A DNA stretch of 64,000 nt from Firm-04 sp964463355 (GCA_964463355.1 CAYXBP010000004.1:70669-134668); one strand, 5' to 3'. Positions 54,101 to 63,523 are shown, counted from the stretch's first letter. The notes: generated by a model from the letters alone, not told the origin. Made by a program: numbers and translations.

Positions 54101-54723
54101 GGCTCGATTCTGCCCTCCAGTTCCGCTGCAATATCGTTGATACGCAACAGATTCTCCTGCGCGGCAGCGAGTTTACGCTCTGCCTCCTGCTTCTTATATC
54201 GGAACTTGGATACACCAGCGGCTTCTTCGAAAATATCACGGCGTTCATTGGACTTTGCACCGACAATCTCCGCAATGCGACCCTGCCCTATGATAGCATA
54301 GCCATCTCTGCCCAGACCTGTATCCATAAATAACTCGTTGACATCTTTCAAACGAACATTTTTGCCATTGATGAGATACTCGCTATCTCCGTTGCGATAC
54401 AGCTTACGCGTCACAGCAACTTCATCCTCTGGGGCAGAAAGTGCATGATCGCTGTTGTCAATGGTTAGGGTAACTGCTGCAAAGCCGAGCGGTTTACGGG
54501 TAGATGCACCAGAAAAAATGACATCCTCCATGCTCTTCCCTCGCAGCTCTTTGGTAGATTGCTCGCCCAACACCCAACGCACTGCATCGCCGATATTACT
54601 TTTGCCACTGCCATTGGGGCCTACCACGGCAGTCATGCCCTCATCAAAGGTCAGCCGAATTTTATCGGGAAAGGACTTAAAACCATGCAATTCCAACGAT
54701 TTGAGGTACATTTCCGCGTTCAC
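51151..54723 (-). CDS. smc: chromosome segregation protein SMC
   Basis: Protein of 1190 residues: ATP-binding head with GPNGSGKSN, long coiled coil (about 170-500), hinge (about 520-660, with GLGRDGYAIIGQG before and GGVLRENLNG inside), returning coiled coil, and the C-terminal head with LSGGEQSFVAICIYFA and the Walker B region. It condenses and segregates the chromosome. It follows rnc by 21 bp and overlaps no other gene. Confidence 0.97.
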   Translation of the reverse strand: MNAEMYLKSLELHGFKSFPDKIRLTFDEGMTAVVGPNGSGKSNIGDAVRWVLGEQSTKELRGKSMEDVIFSGASTRKPLGFAAVTLTIDNSDHALSAPEDEVAVTRKLYRNGDSEYLINGKNVRLKDVNELFMDTGLGRDGYAIIGQGRIAEIVGAKSNERRDIFEEAAGVSKFRYKKQEAERKLAAAQENLLRINDIAAELEGRIEPLKAQSEKAERFLVLAEERKQLEISVWNHRLTVLSSQMQSLADRCLQLTAEYENLQSDIAREEEKLQLAYHDMQQATVDIEQLQTLVVNAEQENANLIAGIAVCDNEIRHSTTAMDDYREQLRALSLSASTWEQKIAEQDAYLTDLLARQQQLEAELQSAAETLAVAEQQAALADTKAKAQDDALGKLVLQQSEQRVRLQTAENDYRDAVEQVRRAKEESVSLAERLQQYADREQTLQHECSSLEEKRTELLNRAEGFQRLITGKEQKYQQTVNALTELNAEYRQVQQKQRILHDLEQNMEGYAGSVRQVLKVAGSGRLGGVYGTVAQLITVEPQYGNAIETALGGALQNLVVENEDAAKRCIRYLKDIHGGRATFLPLTTIRGGVLRENLNGISGFVAIACDLVGFDERYRSVIESLLGRIAVAEDIDAATLIAKKFGYRFRIVTLDGQVIHSGGSFTGGSAARSAGVITRKHEMEEASAHLKKLETEQQAARIATEKAKAEWDKLRADTDGVRALISENDEQLNEKRRLLAQLQATAEADARMQETDSQRVERLQQRADQLLVICEEAKKRIAELDAVIADGEAQRTESRVQRSDIEQESVACTNRISAGKIRRAELLKDIETEQHNRLVMAQSMESSEEQKQNLEERLKQAKTFIAQKERERQTLLLTQQENRKKIDTSQEETRRLRELHEEKERYTRVLREGIDELRDAREKQSGERSRAEERLANAQKEMDDLVFRLQETYEMTRSEAEAYAKPIADLRETETALASVKNRIRALGSVNVAAIDEYREVSERYAFLSEQMKDIEQAKGELERLIEQLTEDMCRIFRESFDLINRYFSEIFHELFGGGSASLSLTDPDHILESGIEISVAPPGKVIRNLIALSGGEQSFVAICIYFAILKLRPAPFCILDEIDAALDEVNVRKYAQYLQNFINHTQFVVITHRRSAMEEANVLYGVTMQEDGVSRLLRLDQNGMAMTEL

Positions 54724-54744
54724 GCTCCTTGTATCAGCGGTACA

Positions 54745-55443
54745 TCAGACCTCAGGAGTCACTCCCATCAGTGCCAACGCTTCTTTGGCAGCCATCTGCT
54801 CCGCGATTTTTTTACTTTTGCCAGTGCCCCTGCCGATCACATTAGAATTCAGGCGCACCTCCATATGAAAAGACTTTGCATGATCGGGGCCTTCCTCCCC
54901 CACCAAAACGTACTGCACGTGTTCCTCGGGGTTTCGCTGAATCACCTCTTGCAGTGCAGTTTTATAGTCATAGAACGCCTCTGTGGCGTGGTCAAAATGC
55001 TCAGGCAAAAAACGCAGGATATGTGCTTTTGCGGGTTCCATGCCACCGTCCAAAAAGATCGCTGCGATGACCGCTTCAAAGGCATCGGCAAGTATGGAAG
55101 GACGATTTCTGCCACCCGATTGCTCCTCGCCGTGACCGAGCAGTAAAAACGCCCCAAGCTCAATCTTCTGTGCCCAGCCGTACAGCGAACGCTCACACAC
55201 CAATGAGGCGCGCAGTTTGGTCAGTTCTCCTTCTGGCAGGTGCGTACAATGAACAAAAATATGCTCGGAAACCACGATGGACAACACACTGTCGCCAAGA
55301 AACTCCAACCGCTCGTTGCAGCGGATACGTTTGTGTTGCTCGTGATGATACGATGAATGGCAGAGCGCTTCCGTTAACAGTGCGGGATCTTGAAAATGAT
55401 ACCCGATACGCTCTTCCAGCAAGGTTTGCTCCAGATTTGCCAT
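54745..55443 (-). CDS. rnc: ribonuclease III
   Basis: Protein of 232 residues: an N-terminal endonuclease domain with the signature NERLEFLGDSVL and later DAFEAVIAAIFLDGG, and a double-strand RNA-binding domain at the end (about 155-225). It processes rRNA and structured mRNAs. It starts 12 bp after plsX. Confidence 0.96.
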   Translation of the reverse strand: MANLEQTLLEERIGYHFQDPALLTEALCHSSYHHEQHKRIRCNERLEFLGDSVLSIVVSEHIFVHCTHLPEGELTKLRASLVCERSLYGWAQKIELGAFLLLGHGEEQSGGRNRPSILADAFEAVIAAIFLDGGMEPAKAHILRFLPEHFDHATEAFYDYKTALQEVIQRNPEEHVQYVLVGEEGPDHAKSFHMEVRLNSNVIGRGTGKSKKIAEQMAAKEALALMGVTPEV

Positions 55444-55455
55444 AATCTGCTCCTT

Positions 55456-56469
55456 TTAGCTTTCTGTCTGCCGCTTGCTGCGCAACTTCTGCGCGGCAAG
55501 TGCCTCGGTAATGGTTTCTACAACTTTGCCTTCCACGCAGGTTTTCGCTTGCCGGATTGCATGAAACATTGCGCCGCCGTCAGAGCTGCCATGTCCCTTG
55601 ATCACAGGATATGCAATGCCCAGCAGCACTGCGCCGCCAACTTTTTTGTAATCCATACTATCGCGAAAAGCGCGCAACTTGCTCATGATGAACAGCGCTC
55701 CGATTTTCCCGATTCCCGTGAACATGGCTTTCATTTTCTTGGCAAAGAACGACCCCAAACCCTCGTACAATTTCAGCACGATATTGCCCGTAAAACCATC
55801 GGTAACAAGCACCTGACAATTCCCAGAGGGCACCTCTCTTGCCTCGATATTGCCGTAAAAATGCAAATCGGAATCCTTCAGCAAGGCATATGTCTGCTGT
55901 TCCAGCGTTCTACCCTTGCACTCCTCAGAACCATTATTGATAAGCCCGATCTTTGGTTCTCTCACGCCCATGACCTTTTCCATGTACACGCTTCCCATCA
56001 TAGCAAACTGCAAGAGCATTTCAGGACGGCACTCTACATTTGCGCCCGCATCCATCAAAATGGCGTGCCCATTGGCTGTAGGGAGTACGGGTGCCATGGC
56101 AGGCCGTTGAATGCCTTTGATTCTACGGGTAAGCATGGTAGCACCTACCAGCAACGCACCAGAATTGCCCGCAGATACAAACGCATCGCCCTTGCCCTCG
56201 CGCAAAGCTTTCAGCCCGATTGCCATGGAGGAGTTTTCTTTGCTTTTCAAAATATCCGTGGGCGTATCGTGCATGGTGATAACTGCTTCGGTATGCATGA
56301 TCTCGATACCGTCCATCGCATAGCCCTGTTCTTTGGCAATGGCACGGATCTTCTCCTGGTCGCCGCAAAGTACAATCTCCACACCCAGTTCCTTAACGGC
56401 GCGTACAGCACCTTCCAGAGGGGCGGCGGGAGCGTTATCACCACCCATTGCATCAACAATTATCCGCAT
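55456..56469 (-). CDS. plsX: phosphate acyltransferase PlsX
   Basis: Protein of 337 residues. It makes acyl phosphate from acyl-ACP for phospholipid synthesis. IIVDAMGGDNAP at the start, ALLVGATMLTRRIKGIQRPAMAPVLPT and DGFTGNIVLK are family motifs. ATG 56469 follows AAAGGAG by nine bases. An acyl carrier protein gene, often found between plsX and rnc, is absent here. Confidence 0.95.
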   Translation of the reverse strand: MRIIVDAMGGDNAPAAPLEGAVRAVKELGVEIVLCGDQEKIRAIAKEQGYAMDGIEIMHTEAVITMHDTPTDILKSKENSSMAIGLKALREGKGDAFVSAGNSGALLVGATMLTRRIKGIQRPAMAPVLPTANGHAILMDAGANVECRPEMLLQFAMMGSVYMEKVMGVREPKIGLINNGSEECKGRTLEQQTYALLKDSDLHFYGNIEAREVPSGNCQVLVTDGFTGNIVLKLYEGLGSFFAKKMKAMFTGIGKIGALFIMSKLRAFRDSMDYKKVGGAVLLGIAYPVIKGHGSSDGGAMFHAIRQAKTCVEGKVVETITEALAAQKLRSKRQTES

Positions 56470-56489
56470 TTGATGATTCTCCTTTCCTG

Positions 56490-57845
56490 TCAAAACGCCG
56501 CGCTCATCTGTGCGAGTTTTGTGGTTTCCATGGTCATATCCGCCGCTGCCAATGCTGCATCCAAAGCAGCGAGGGCGCGGTCGGCATATGCCTGGTATTT
56601 TTTCTGTTTATCGCGGTAACGCTGAGCAAGCATGGGCAATAGCCCCATATTTGCGCCCATCGGCTGTAAATTCTCCTGTGAAGCGTCCGTGATGTATGCA
56701 ACCAGTGCGCCTAACATCGTTTCGTTTGGCAGTACAAGGATAGACTGCCCCCGCACGCTGCGAATCAGGTTCCACGCCGCCAATATGCCACTGCCTGCGG
56801 ATTCCATATAGCCCTCCACGCCAGTCATCTGCCCTGCAAAACGAATGCGGGGCTGTTCACGAAAGGCAAACCCTGCATTCAACAGCTTGGGACTATTCAG
56901 AAAACTGTTACGGTGCATCACACCATAGCGGACAAACTCAGCGTTATGCAGTGCAGGAATCATGGAAAACACACGCTTTTGCTCGCCAAATTTGAGATTT
57001 GTCTGGAATCCCACAAGATTCCACATAGTCCCCTCACGATTCTCGCTGCGCAGCTGCAACACCGCATAGGGGCGTTTTCCAGTGCGCGGATCGGTAAGAC
57101 CCACGGGCTTTAACATCCCATAGCGAATAGAATCCTCACCGCGTTTTGCCAGCACTTCAACGGGCATACAGCCTTCGTAGACGCGCATACGATCCTGCTC
57201 AAAATCATGCAGGGGTGCCGTTTCCGCATGAATCAGCGCATCATAAAACGCCAAATACTCATCTCGATCCATGGGGCAATTGAGGTAATCATCGCCGCCT
57301 TTTCCATATCGCGATGCAAAAAACGCGTAGTCCATATCCACGCTCTCACGTGTCACGATGGGTGCTGCGGCATCATAAAAATACAACGATTCCCCTGTTA
57401 GTGCGGCAATCGGCTCGTGCAGGGCTTCGGATGTCAATGGCCCAGTTGCAATGATAACCTCGCCTGCGGGAATACAATCCAGTTCCTCGCGCACAACCGT
57501 AATATTCGGGTGCGACTGTATGCGACTTGTCACCAGCGATGAAAACGCATCTCTATCCACAGCAAGGGCACCACCAGCTTCTACGGCACACTGCCTGGCA
57601 CAAGGCACCAGCAACGAGCCGAGGCGTGTCATTTCCTCTTTCAGCAGCCCTGCTGCCGAATCCACACGCGAAGCTTTCAATGAATTGGAACAGACAAGCT
57701 CCGCAAAATCAGGAGAATGATGCGCCGGAGAAAAACGATGGGGCTTCATCTCATACAGCGTGACGGCAAAGCCGTTGTTGGCAAGCACCCATGCCGCCTC
57801 ACAGCCTGCCATTCCTGCCCCGATAACCGTTACTTTCTCGCTCAT
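56490..57845 (-). CDS. trmFO: methylenetetrahydrofolate-tRNA-(uracil-5-)-methyltransferase TrmFO
   Basis: Protein of 451 residues, FAD-binding (VIGAGMAGCEAAWVLA at the start). It makes ribothymidine at position 54 of tRNA with methylenetetrahydrofolate as carbon donor, the route of most Firmicutes. GALVAYITDA and the internal NCPMDRDEYLAFYDAL region fit the family. The start overlaps the topA stop by four bases; topA-trmFO is a conserved pair. Confidence 0.95.
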   Translation of the reverse strand: MSEKVTVIGAGMAGCEAAWVLANNGFAVTLYEMKPHRFSPAHHSPDFAELVCSNSLKASRVDSAAGLLKEEMTRLGSLLVPCARQCAVEAGGALAVDRDAFSSLVTSRIQSHPNITVVREELDCIPAGEVIIATGPLTSEALHEPIAALTGESLYFYDAAAPIVTRESVDMDYAFFASRYGKGGDDYLNCPMDRDEYLAFYDALIHAETAPLHDFEQDRMRVYEGCMPVEVLAKRGEDSIRYGMLKPVGLTDPRTGKRPYAVLQLRSENREGTMWNLVGFQTNLKFGEQKRVFSMIPALHNAEFVRYGVMHRNSFLNSPKLLNAGFAFREQPRIRFAGQMTGVEGYMESAGSGILAAWNLIRSVRGQSILVLPNETMLGALVAYITDASQENLQPMGANMGLLPMLAQRYRDKQKKYQAYADRALAALDAALAAADMTMETTKLAQMSAAF

Positions 57846-59920
57846 AACGGACGCTCATAGCCGCAATCGGGCTTTTCACAAAGGAATTTACCTGCCTTGC
57901 CGCCCTTGCGGAACAACGTACTCCCACACTTCGGGCAACGCTCCTCTACGGGTACATTCCATGTCATAAAATCACACTCCGGATACCCGCTGCAACCGTA
58001 GAAATTCCTGCCGGTTTTGGTTTTCTTCTGTATGATACGGCTGCCGCACTTAGGGCAAAGTCCCTGTGTTGCAGTCACGATTTTTTTGGTGTTGTGGCAC
58101 TCTGGAAAACCGCTGCAAGCGAGAAATTTACCAAATCTGCCGAGTTTTACAACCATAGGCTTTCCGCAAAGTTCACACACCTCGGATGTTTCCTCATCGG
58201 GCACGCGCATACGCTTACCTTCCATTGCGACCTCCGCCTTGGAAAGCGTTGCTGCAAAATCCTGATAGAACACACGCAGCGACTCCACCCAATCTTTTTC
58301 GCCGCGCTCCACATCGTCAAGATCCTGCTCCATCGCGGCAGTAAACTTGGAATCCACAATGCGCTTGAAATGCTCTTTCATCAACTGCGTTGTCACCTCA
58401 CCCAACGATGTGGGACGCAGCTGCTTGCCCTCACGCTCCACATACATTCTGGAGAGAATCGTGGAGATGGTAGGCGCATAGGTACTGGGGCGACCGATGC
58501 CGTTTTCCTCCAGTGCCTTGATCAGCGTGGCTTCCGTATAGCGAGAAGGCGGCTGCGTAAAGTGCTGATTGCCTTCCAACGACTTGACTTTCAGAGGATT
58601 GCCCTCCTCTAGCGGCGGCAACTCCTTATTTTCCTCCTCGGATGCGGTATCCTTTGCTTCCTCGTACAGCTTTGTAAAGCCATCAAACTTTACGCGGTAG
58701 CCCGATGCACGAAACAGGCAATCATCAGCCATAATATCCACAGAAACAGTATCATGCTGCGCGTTTGCCATCTGGCTGGCGATAAAACGCTCCCAGATCA
58801 ACTTATACAACTTGTACTGGTCGGGCGTAAGACTTGCCTTGACCTGCTCGGGAGTAAGCGACGGCATAGAGGGCCGAATGGCTTCGTGGGCATCCTGCGC
58901 ATTTCGCTTGGATTTGAATGTTCTTGGATTTGGCGGCAGATACTGCTTGCCGTAGGTGTTGAGAATATACTCTGCGGCGGCTGCCTTTGCCTCATCTGAA
59001 ATACGCAGACTATCGGTACGCATATAGGTAATAAGACCCACGGCACCGAGCTGAGGCAATTCCACGCCCTCGTAAAGTTCCTGCGCAGCTTTCATGGTAC
59101 GGCGAGAGTTGAATCCCATACGACGAGATGCCTCCTGCTGCAATGTGGATGTGATAAAGGGCGGCGCAGGTTGGCGAGATGTGACACGCTTTTTAACATT
59201 TTGGACGATAAAGGGAACGTTCTCCAGCTTTTGCAAAACAGCATCGGACTCAGCTTGCGTGGAAAGCTCTGCTTTTTTGCCGCCGATTTCCATCAGACGA
59301 GCAGAAAAAATCTTACGGGAGGACGGTGCTGCAAGCTTTGCATCAATCGTCCAGTATTCCTTGGCGGTAAATGCGCGGATCTCCTCCTCGCGGTCAACCA
59401 CCAACCGAACTGCAACCGACTGCACTCTACCGGCAGATAGACCTCGACGGATTTTCTTCCACAAAAACGGAGAAAGCTGATAACCCACAATACGATCAAG
59501 AATACGGCGCGCCTGCTGTGCGTTTACCAGATCCTGATCAATTCTATGAGGATTTGCCATACCGTTTTGCACACCAGTTTTCGTGATCTCGTTAAACTCC
59601 ACGCGATTGTTTTCGCTCAGATCCATATCGAGAATCTGCGCCAAATGCCAGGAAATGGCTTCTCCCTCGCGATCAGGGTCAGTTGCAAGCCATACGCGCT
59701 CACTCTTTTTCGCACGCTTTTTCAAATCACGGATGGTATCTTCCTTGCCCTTCATTTCCTGATAGAGCGGAGCAAAATCATTTTCGATATCAACACCCAG
59801 CTTTGATTTGGGCAGGTCACGGATATGACCCATGGAAGCCACGACTTCAAAACCGCTGCCCAGATACTTCTGTATGGTTTTCGCCTTTGCTGGCGACTCT
59901 ACAATTACGAGCTGTGACAT
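57842..59920 (-). CDS. topA: DNA topoisomerase I
   Basis: Protein of 692 residues: TOPRIM domain (VIVESPAKAKTIQKYLG, ATDPDREGEAISWHL), the active-site Tyr region (GLITYMRTDSLRISDEA) and three C-terminal zinc ribbons starting CELCGKP, CPKCGSRI and CPKCGSTL. It relaxes negative supercoils. Start at ATG 59920 gives the family N-terminus; the ribosome site AAGGA is 13 bases away, and a GTG nine codons earlier is the alternative. Confidence 0.96.
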   Translation of the reverse strand: MSQLVIVESPAKAKTIQKYLGSGFEVVASMGHIRDLPKSKLGVDIENDFAPLYQEMKGKEDTIRDLKKRAKKSERVWLATDPDREGEAISWHLAQILDMDLSENNRVEFNEITKTGVQNGMANPHRIDQDLVNAQQARRILDRIVGYQLSPFLWKKIRRGLSAGRVQSVAVRLVVDREEEIRAFTAKEYWTIDAKLAAPSSRKIFSARLMEIGGKKAELSTQAESDAVLQKLENVPFIVQNVKKRVTSRQPAPPFITSTLQQEASRRMGFNSRRTMKAAQELYEGVELPQLGAVGLITYMRTDSLRISDEAKAAAAEYILNTYGKQYLPPNPRTFKSKRNAQDAHEAIRPSMPSLTPEQVKASLTPDQYKLYKLIWERFIASQMANAQHDTVSVDIMADDCLFRASGYRVKFDGFTKLYEEAKDTASEEENKELPPLEEGNPLKVKSLEGNQHFTQPPSRYTEATLIKALEENGIGRPSTYAPTISTILSRMYVEREGKQLRPTSLGEVTTQLMKEHFKRIVDSKFTAAMEQDLDDVERGEKDWVESLRVFYQDFAATLSKAEVAMEGKRMRVPDEETSEVCELCGKPMVVKLGRFGKFLACSGFPECHNTKKIVTATQGLCPKCGSRIIQKKTKTGRNFYGCSGYPECDFMTWNVPVEERCPKCGSTLFRKGGKAGKFLCEKPDCGYERPL

Positions 59921-59982
59921 ATACTTTGTTCGTTCCTTTCTCGCCACAAATAAATCCTAAAAACGATAAATGCATCCATGCA

Positions 59983-61257
59983 CTACAGCGCACGATACTG
60001 TTTGCCGAACAGAGATTCCACATAGCCGTCCAACTCCAGCGTCATCAAATCCTCCAGCACATCGCCGAGGTTCAGATCAAGCGCATCGGCAATATCGTTG
60101 ACATGGGTATCCCCGTGGGCGCGTAGCCACTGGTATATACTGCATGCTCGCTCCGAATCAGGGAGCGGACGGGTGCTTGCATCCTTGTTCTGTGTGGAAA
60201 TAGACACATCAGGCGCGGAAGTCTCCTCGCAGACAGATTCCCTTTGTTTAGCAGCAGGAGCCTTCGCTTTTGGCATAGCTGATCCGTCACTGCCATATAT
60301 CATCGACTGCGCTGCTGGAATTTCAAGATCCGTCAGGCGAATTTTGTGCGGCATAGAGAGATAATATGCGTACAACACATCGTGATGGTCAAACAGGGGG
60401 ATTGCACCCTCGCGCAGCAACGGGATGATACCTGCATAACGCGGATCAAACACATCATGGGGCGGCACACAAAACACCGTTTTGCCCTGTTCCAAGGCAC
60501 AATTCGCTGTGACCAATGATCCGCTTCGCGCAGATGCTTCTACAACCACAGTGCCATAACTCAAACCGCTTAATATGCGATTACGCTTCGGAAAGTTGGG
60601 CGGTATAGGCTGTGTACCTGGCAGATACTCCGAAAGCATCAAGCCTTTATCATCGGAGAGAAGGCGATTACGCAGCTCGGCATTTTCTTTGGGATAATTC
60701 ACATTGATGCCGCAGCCCATCACTGCAATGGTTGGCATATGATACTGCAAAGCGGTGCTATGGGCAGTAGCATCAATGCCCGTAGCAAATCCGCTAACGA
60801 TTGTGAATCCGCAAGGGGCTAGGCGTTCAACCAGCGTTTGTACGACCTTTTCACTGTAGGGTGACGGCCGCCGCGCACCTACAATTGTCAGCGTCAGTGT
60901 TTCCATCAGCTTCAGATTCCCCTGCGCAGTCAGCAGCACTGGCGGCAAGGGAATATCACGCAGCAGAGAGGGATACCGCGCATCATCCAGTGCGATCAAT
61001 GCAATCTGATTCTTGCTGCAAAAGTACACGATGCTTTCTGCCATGTTCATGGAGATTTTCTTTGCCTGCTCGCGATCCTGCGCTGTCAATTCGCGGATCT
61101 GCGCGTTCTGAATCGCTTCATAGAGCAAGGCAGGGTCGCGGTATCTGCGCAGCAAGTGTGGCAAAGTCTGACTGGCAGCACCGAACACCAGCGTCAGCCA
61201 GACCCAGTAGCGCAGCTTCTCATTCTGCGATGGATGTAAATCGGTGGATTCAGACAT
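59983..61257 (-). CDS. dprA: DNA-processing protein DprA
   Basis: Protein of 424 residues. A Rossmann-like DprA domain (about 70-290, VGARRPSPYSEKVVQTL, SGFATGIDATAH, SARSGSLVTANCALEQGKTVFCVP) and a C-terminal winged helix after a Ser/Lys-rich linker. It loads RecA onto incoming single-stranded DNA during transformation. ATG 61257 follows AGAGG. The dprA-topA order is common in Firmicutes. The presence of the MBL ComEC-like gene at 23456 does not by itself prove competence. Confidence 0.93.
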   Translation of the reverse strand: MSESTDLHPSQNEKLRYWVWLTLVFGAASQTLPHLLRRYRDPALLYEAIQNAQIRELTAQDREQAKKISMNMAESIVYFCSKNQIALIALDDARYPSLLRDIPLPPVLLTAQGNLKLMETLTLTIVGARRPSPYSEKVVQTLVERLAPCGFTIVSGFATGIDATAHSTALQYHMPTIAVMGCGINVNYPKENAELRNRLLSDDKGLMLSEYLPGTQPIPPNFPKRNRILSGLSYGTVVVEASARSGSLVTANCALEQGKTVFCVPPHDVFDPRYAGIIPLLREGAIPLFDHHDVLYAYYLSMPHKIRLTDLEIPAAQSMIYGSDGSAMPKAKAPAAKQRESVCEETSAPDVSISTQNKDASTRPLPDSERACSIYQWLRAHGDTHVNDIADALDLNLGDVLEDLMTLELDGYVESLFGKQYRAL

Positions 61258-61272
61258 AGGCACACCTCTTTC

Positions 61273-62076
61273 TTACAGATAGCGGGACATCTCCCACAAA
61301 AACAGACCTGCTGCCATAGCAGCGTTCAACGAATTTGACGCGGGTGACATGGGTATGGTCAGCTTCACATCGCAGGCATCGGAAAAATCACGTGGCAGAC
61401 CGTTGCCCTCGTTGCCGATACAGACCACTGCACCATTGGTGCAATCAAAAGCCTTCAATGATTGCGCATCACGGTCAACTACGGCTGCACAAAGGGGCAG
61501 ATGCTGTATGCGACAATCTGCAACAAAGCAATCCAAATCCACAACTTTTGCGTAAGGAATCCGAAACAGCGCGCCCATGCTGCTGCGTATGGCTTTGGGA
61601 TTATACACATCACAGCAGTGGTAAAGGTACAATCCATCCGTTCCAAGTGCCTCGGCGGTACGCATAATCGCGCCGAGATTAGAAGGATCCTGCACATTGT
61701 GCAGCAACATACAGCGATTTCCCACTTGCGGACGGAGCGTTTGCGCCTGTGGTGCGATACCAATGGCAAACACGCCCTGCGCGTTTTCCGTATCCGAGAT
61801 TTCCTTGGCAACTGCATCAGCAATCAGCACGCAAGCACAGCTTTTTAGGTAGGGTGCAAAGGCATCCCCATACTGTGCAATGGCGTGTTCGGTGAGGATC
61901 AATGCTGAGAGCTGAACGCCGCTTTCCAGCGCATCCAGTACCAACCGAAAGCCCTCCATGGCAAACTGACCAGATTTCTCCCGACGCTTCGCACTACTGT
62001 TTAACAGCACGAAATGCTGCAAGGTGCGGTGCTTTTCACCAGGCTGAACGACTGTCATATCCGTAAGGTATGCCAC
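61273..62076 (-). CDS. TrmH-family (SPOUT) RNA 2'-O-methyltransferase, GTG start
   Basis: Protein of 267 residues. An N-terminal substrate-binding domain (FAMEGFRLVLDALESG) and a SPOUT knot with NVQDPSNLGAIMRTAEALG, VCIGNEGNGLP and PMSPASNSLNAAMAAGLFLWEM. It methylates ribose in rRNA or tRNA; the site is unknown. GTG 62076 is chosen because GGGAGG lies eight bases upstream; the ATG at 62169 would span the terminator of the rplT operon. No clear own promoter was found. Confidence 0.9.
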   Translation of the reverse strand: MAYLTDMTVVQPGEKHRTLQHFVLLNSSAKRREKSGQFAMEGFRLVLDALESGVQLSALILTEHAIAQYGDAFAPYLKSCACVLIADAVAKEISDTENAQGVFAIGIAPQAQTLRPQVGNRCMLLHNVQDPSNLGAIMRTAEALGTDGLYLYHCCDVYNPKAIRSSMGALFRIPYAKVVDLDCFVADCRIQHLPLCAAVVDRDAQSLKAFDCTNGAVVCIGNEGNGLPRDFSDACDVKLTIPMSPASNSLNAAMAAGLFLWEMSRYL

Positions 62077-62129
62077 GAAATATTCCTCCCTTTTTACGAT
62101 GCAATCAAAACACGCTTGAGAAAACACAA

Positions 62130-62158
62130 ACACGCTCCGATTTTTGCACAGAGCGTGT
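62130..62158 (-). terminator. rplT operon terminator
   Basis: Minus-strand stem ACACGCTC / GAGCGTGT followed by TTGTGTTTT. A second stem GCAGCGG / CCGCTGC (plus 62171-62194) lies just before it, nearer to rplT. Confidence 0.75.
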
Positions 62159-62207
62159 ATAGCAGACAACGCAGCGGCAAAGTATCACCGCTGCGCTGCA
62201 AGATTCA

Positions 62208-62561
62208 TTACAGTGCTGCCTTAGCCTGTGCAACGATCGCTGTGAAGCCTGCGGGATCATGAATTGCGATCTCGGAAAGCATCTTGCGATTGAGCGTAAT
62301 GCCAGCTTTGTTGCAGCCATTCATAAATGTGGAATAGTTCATACCATTGAGCTTGCAAGCAGCAGAGATACGGGTAATCCACAATCTGCGGAAGAAACGC
62401 TTATTCTGCTTTCTGCCAATATAGGCATAGTTGCCAGACTTCATGACGGCTTGCTTCGCCATCTTAAAGTGCTTGGATTTGCTGCCCCAATAGCCCTTTG
62501 CGAGCTTCAGAACCTTATTTCTTCTCTTGCGCGTCATCATTGCGCCTTTAATACGAGCCAT
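62208..62561 (-). CDS. rplT: 50S ribosomal protein L20
   Basis: Protein of 117 residues with the typical basic start ARIKGAMMTRKRRNKVLKLAKGYWGSKS. It is an early assembly protein of the large subunit and in many bacteria represses its own operon. ATG 62561 follows GGAGGAG by seven bases. It is the last gene of infC-rpmI-rplT. Confidence 0.97.
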   Translation of the reverse strand: MARIKGAMMTRKRRNKVLKLAKGYWGSKSKHFKMAKQAVMKSGNYAYIGRKQNKRFFRRLWITRISAACKLNGMNYSTFMNGCNKAGITLNRKMLSEIAIHDPAGFTAIVAQAKAAL

Positions 62562-62650
62562 GTTCTTTCTCCTCCGTAGTTCAATCAGTATCCGCCGCAC
62601 CAATCAACTGGATCTGCGGCAAAAAATGCTTGGGATTGGTGGGTGGCTTC

Positions 62651-62869
62651 TTACTTGTAAGGAACCAGCTCACGAACGGTTGCTGCATTTGCAGAAGCTG
62701 CAACGCCTGCGTTACGAGCGATGCGCTTTACCTTGGTATCCTTAGAAACCAGACGATGACGCTTGTAAGCGTGCTGGAACTTTACCTTTCCAGTACCAGT
62801 TACCTGAAAACGCTTCTTCGCGCCAGAATGCGTCTTAACTTTCACTTTCTTAACCTTTGCGGCTGCCAT
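62651..62869 (-). CDS. rpmI: 50S ribosomal protein L35
   Basis: Protein of 72 residues; KVKTHSGAKKRFQVTGTGKVKFQHAYKRH is the L35 core. The first eight residues and the last 20 differ from the usual short form, giving a slightly longer protein. It lies between infC and rplT. Confidence 0.94.
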   Translation of the reverse strand: MAAAKVKKVKVKTHSGAKKRFQVTGTGKVKFQHAYKRHRLVSKDTKVKRIARNAGVAASANAATVRELVPYK

Positions 62870-62953
62870 GGAATTCTTCCTCCTTGATATTCGTTGTATA
62901 TGGTAACACCGACATTCGCCATTTACATGGTACGCGGCGCTGCATATCGGGCA

Positions 62954-63523
62954 TTACTCGGCAGATTCTGCCCTGGGTGCGCGGGATTTCTTCTCGCCTT
63001 TTTCGGTCTTCTGCGCCTTGGGCGACATAAACATGACGATCGCTCTGCCTTCCATCTTCGGTGGCTTATCAACCACCGCAACATCGACACAAGCATCACG
63101 GTAGCGTTCCAGGAGTTCCTCTCCCAAATGGGGGTGCGCGATGGCGCGCTTGCGGAAGCGGACGGACACCTTCAGCTTATCACCGCCCTGCAAAAACTTC
63201 TTTCCCTGAGAAACTTTGGTTTCAAAATCGTGGGTATCAATCGCAGAGAACATACGGATCTCCTTGATCTCGACCACCTTCTGATTTTTACGCGCTTCCT
63301 TTTCGCGTTTCTGCTGCTCAAAGCAGTACTTTCCGTAATCGAGGATACGGCATACGGGCGGTGTAGCCTGCGGAGCAATTTTTACGAGATCCAGACTTTG
63401 ATCAAACGCCAGTTTCTGGGCATCTCTTGCGGACATAACGCCGCGCTTTTCACCGTTGGCATCAATCACAAGGACTTCCTTGTCACGAATTTCCTCATTG
63501 ATTTGCAGTTCCTGCTTGCTAAT
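62954..63523 (-). CDS. infC: translation initiation factor IF-3, ATT start
   Basis: Protein of 189 residues. It binds the 30S subunit and checks the start codon. The N-domain (QINEEIRDKEVLVIDANGEKRGVMS), linker (QQKREKEARKNQK) and C-domain (VEIKEIRMF) are clear. The start is ATT 63523, seven bases after GGAGGT. An ATT start is the classic way IF-3 limits its own translation. An ATG at 63562 in frame has no ribosome site and lies upstream of the GGAGGT. Confidence 0.93.
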   Translation of the reverse strand: MSKQELQINEEIRDKEVLVIDANGEKRGVMSARDAQKLAFDQSLDLVKIAPQATPPVCRILDYGKYCFEQQKREKEARKNQKVVEIKEIRMFSAIDTHDFETKVSQGKKFLQGGDKLKVSVRFRKRAIAHPHLGEELLERYRDACVDVAVVDKPPKMEGRAIVMFMSPKAQKTEKGEKKSRAPRAESAE

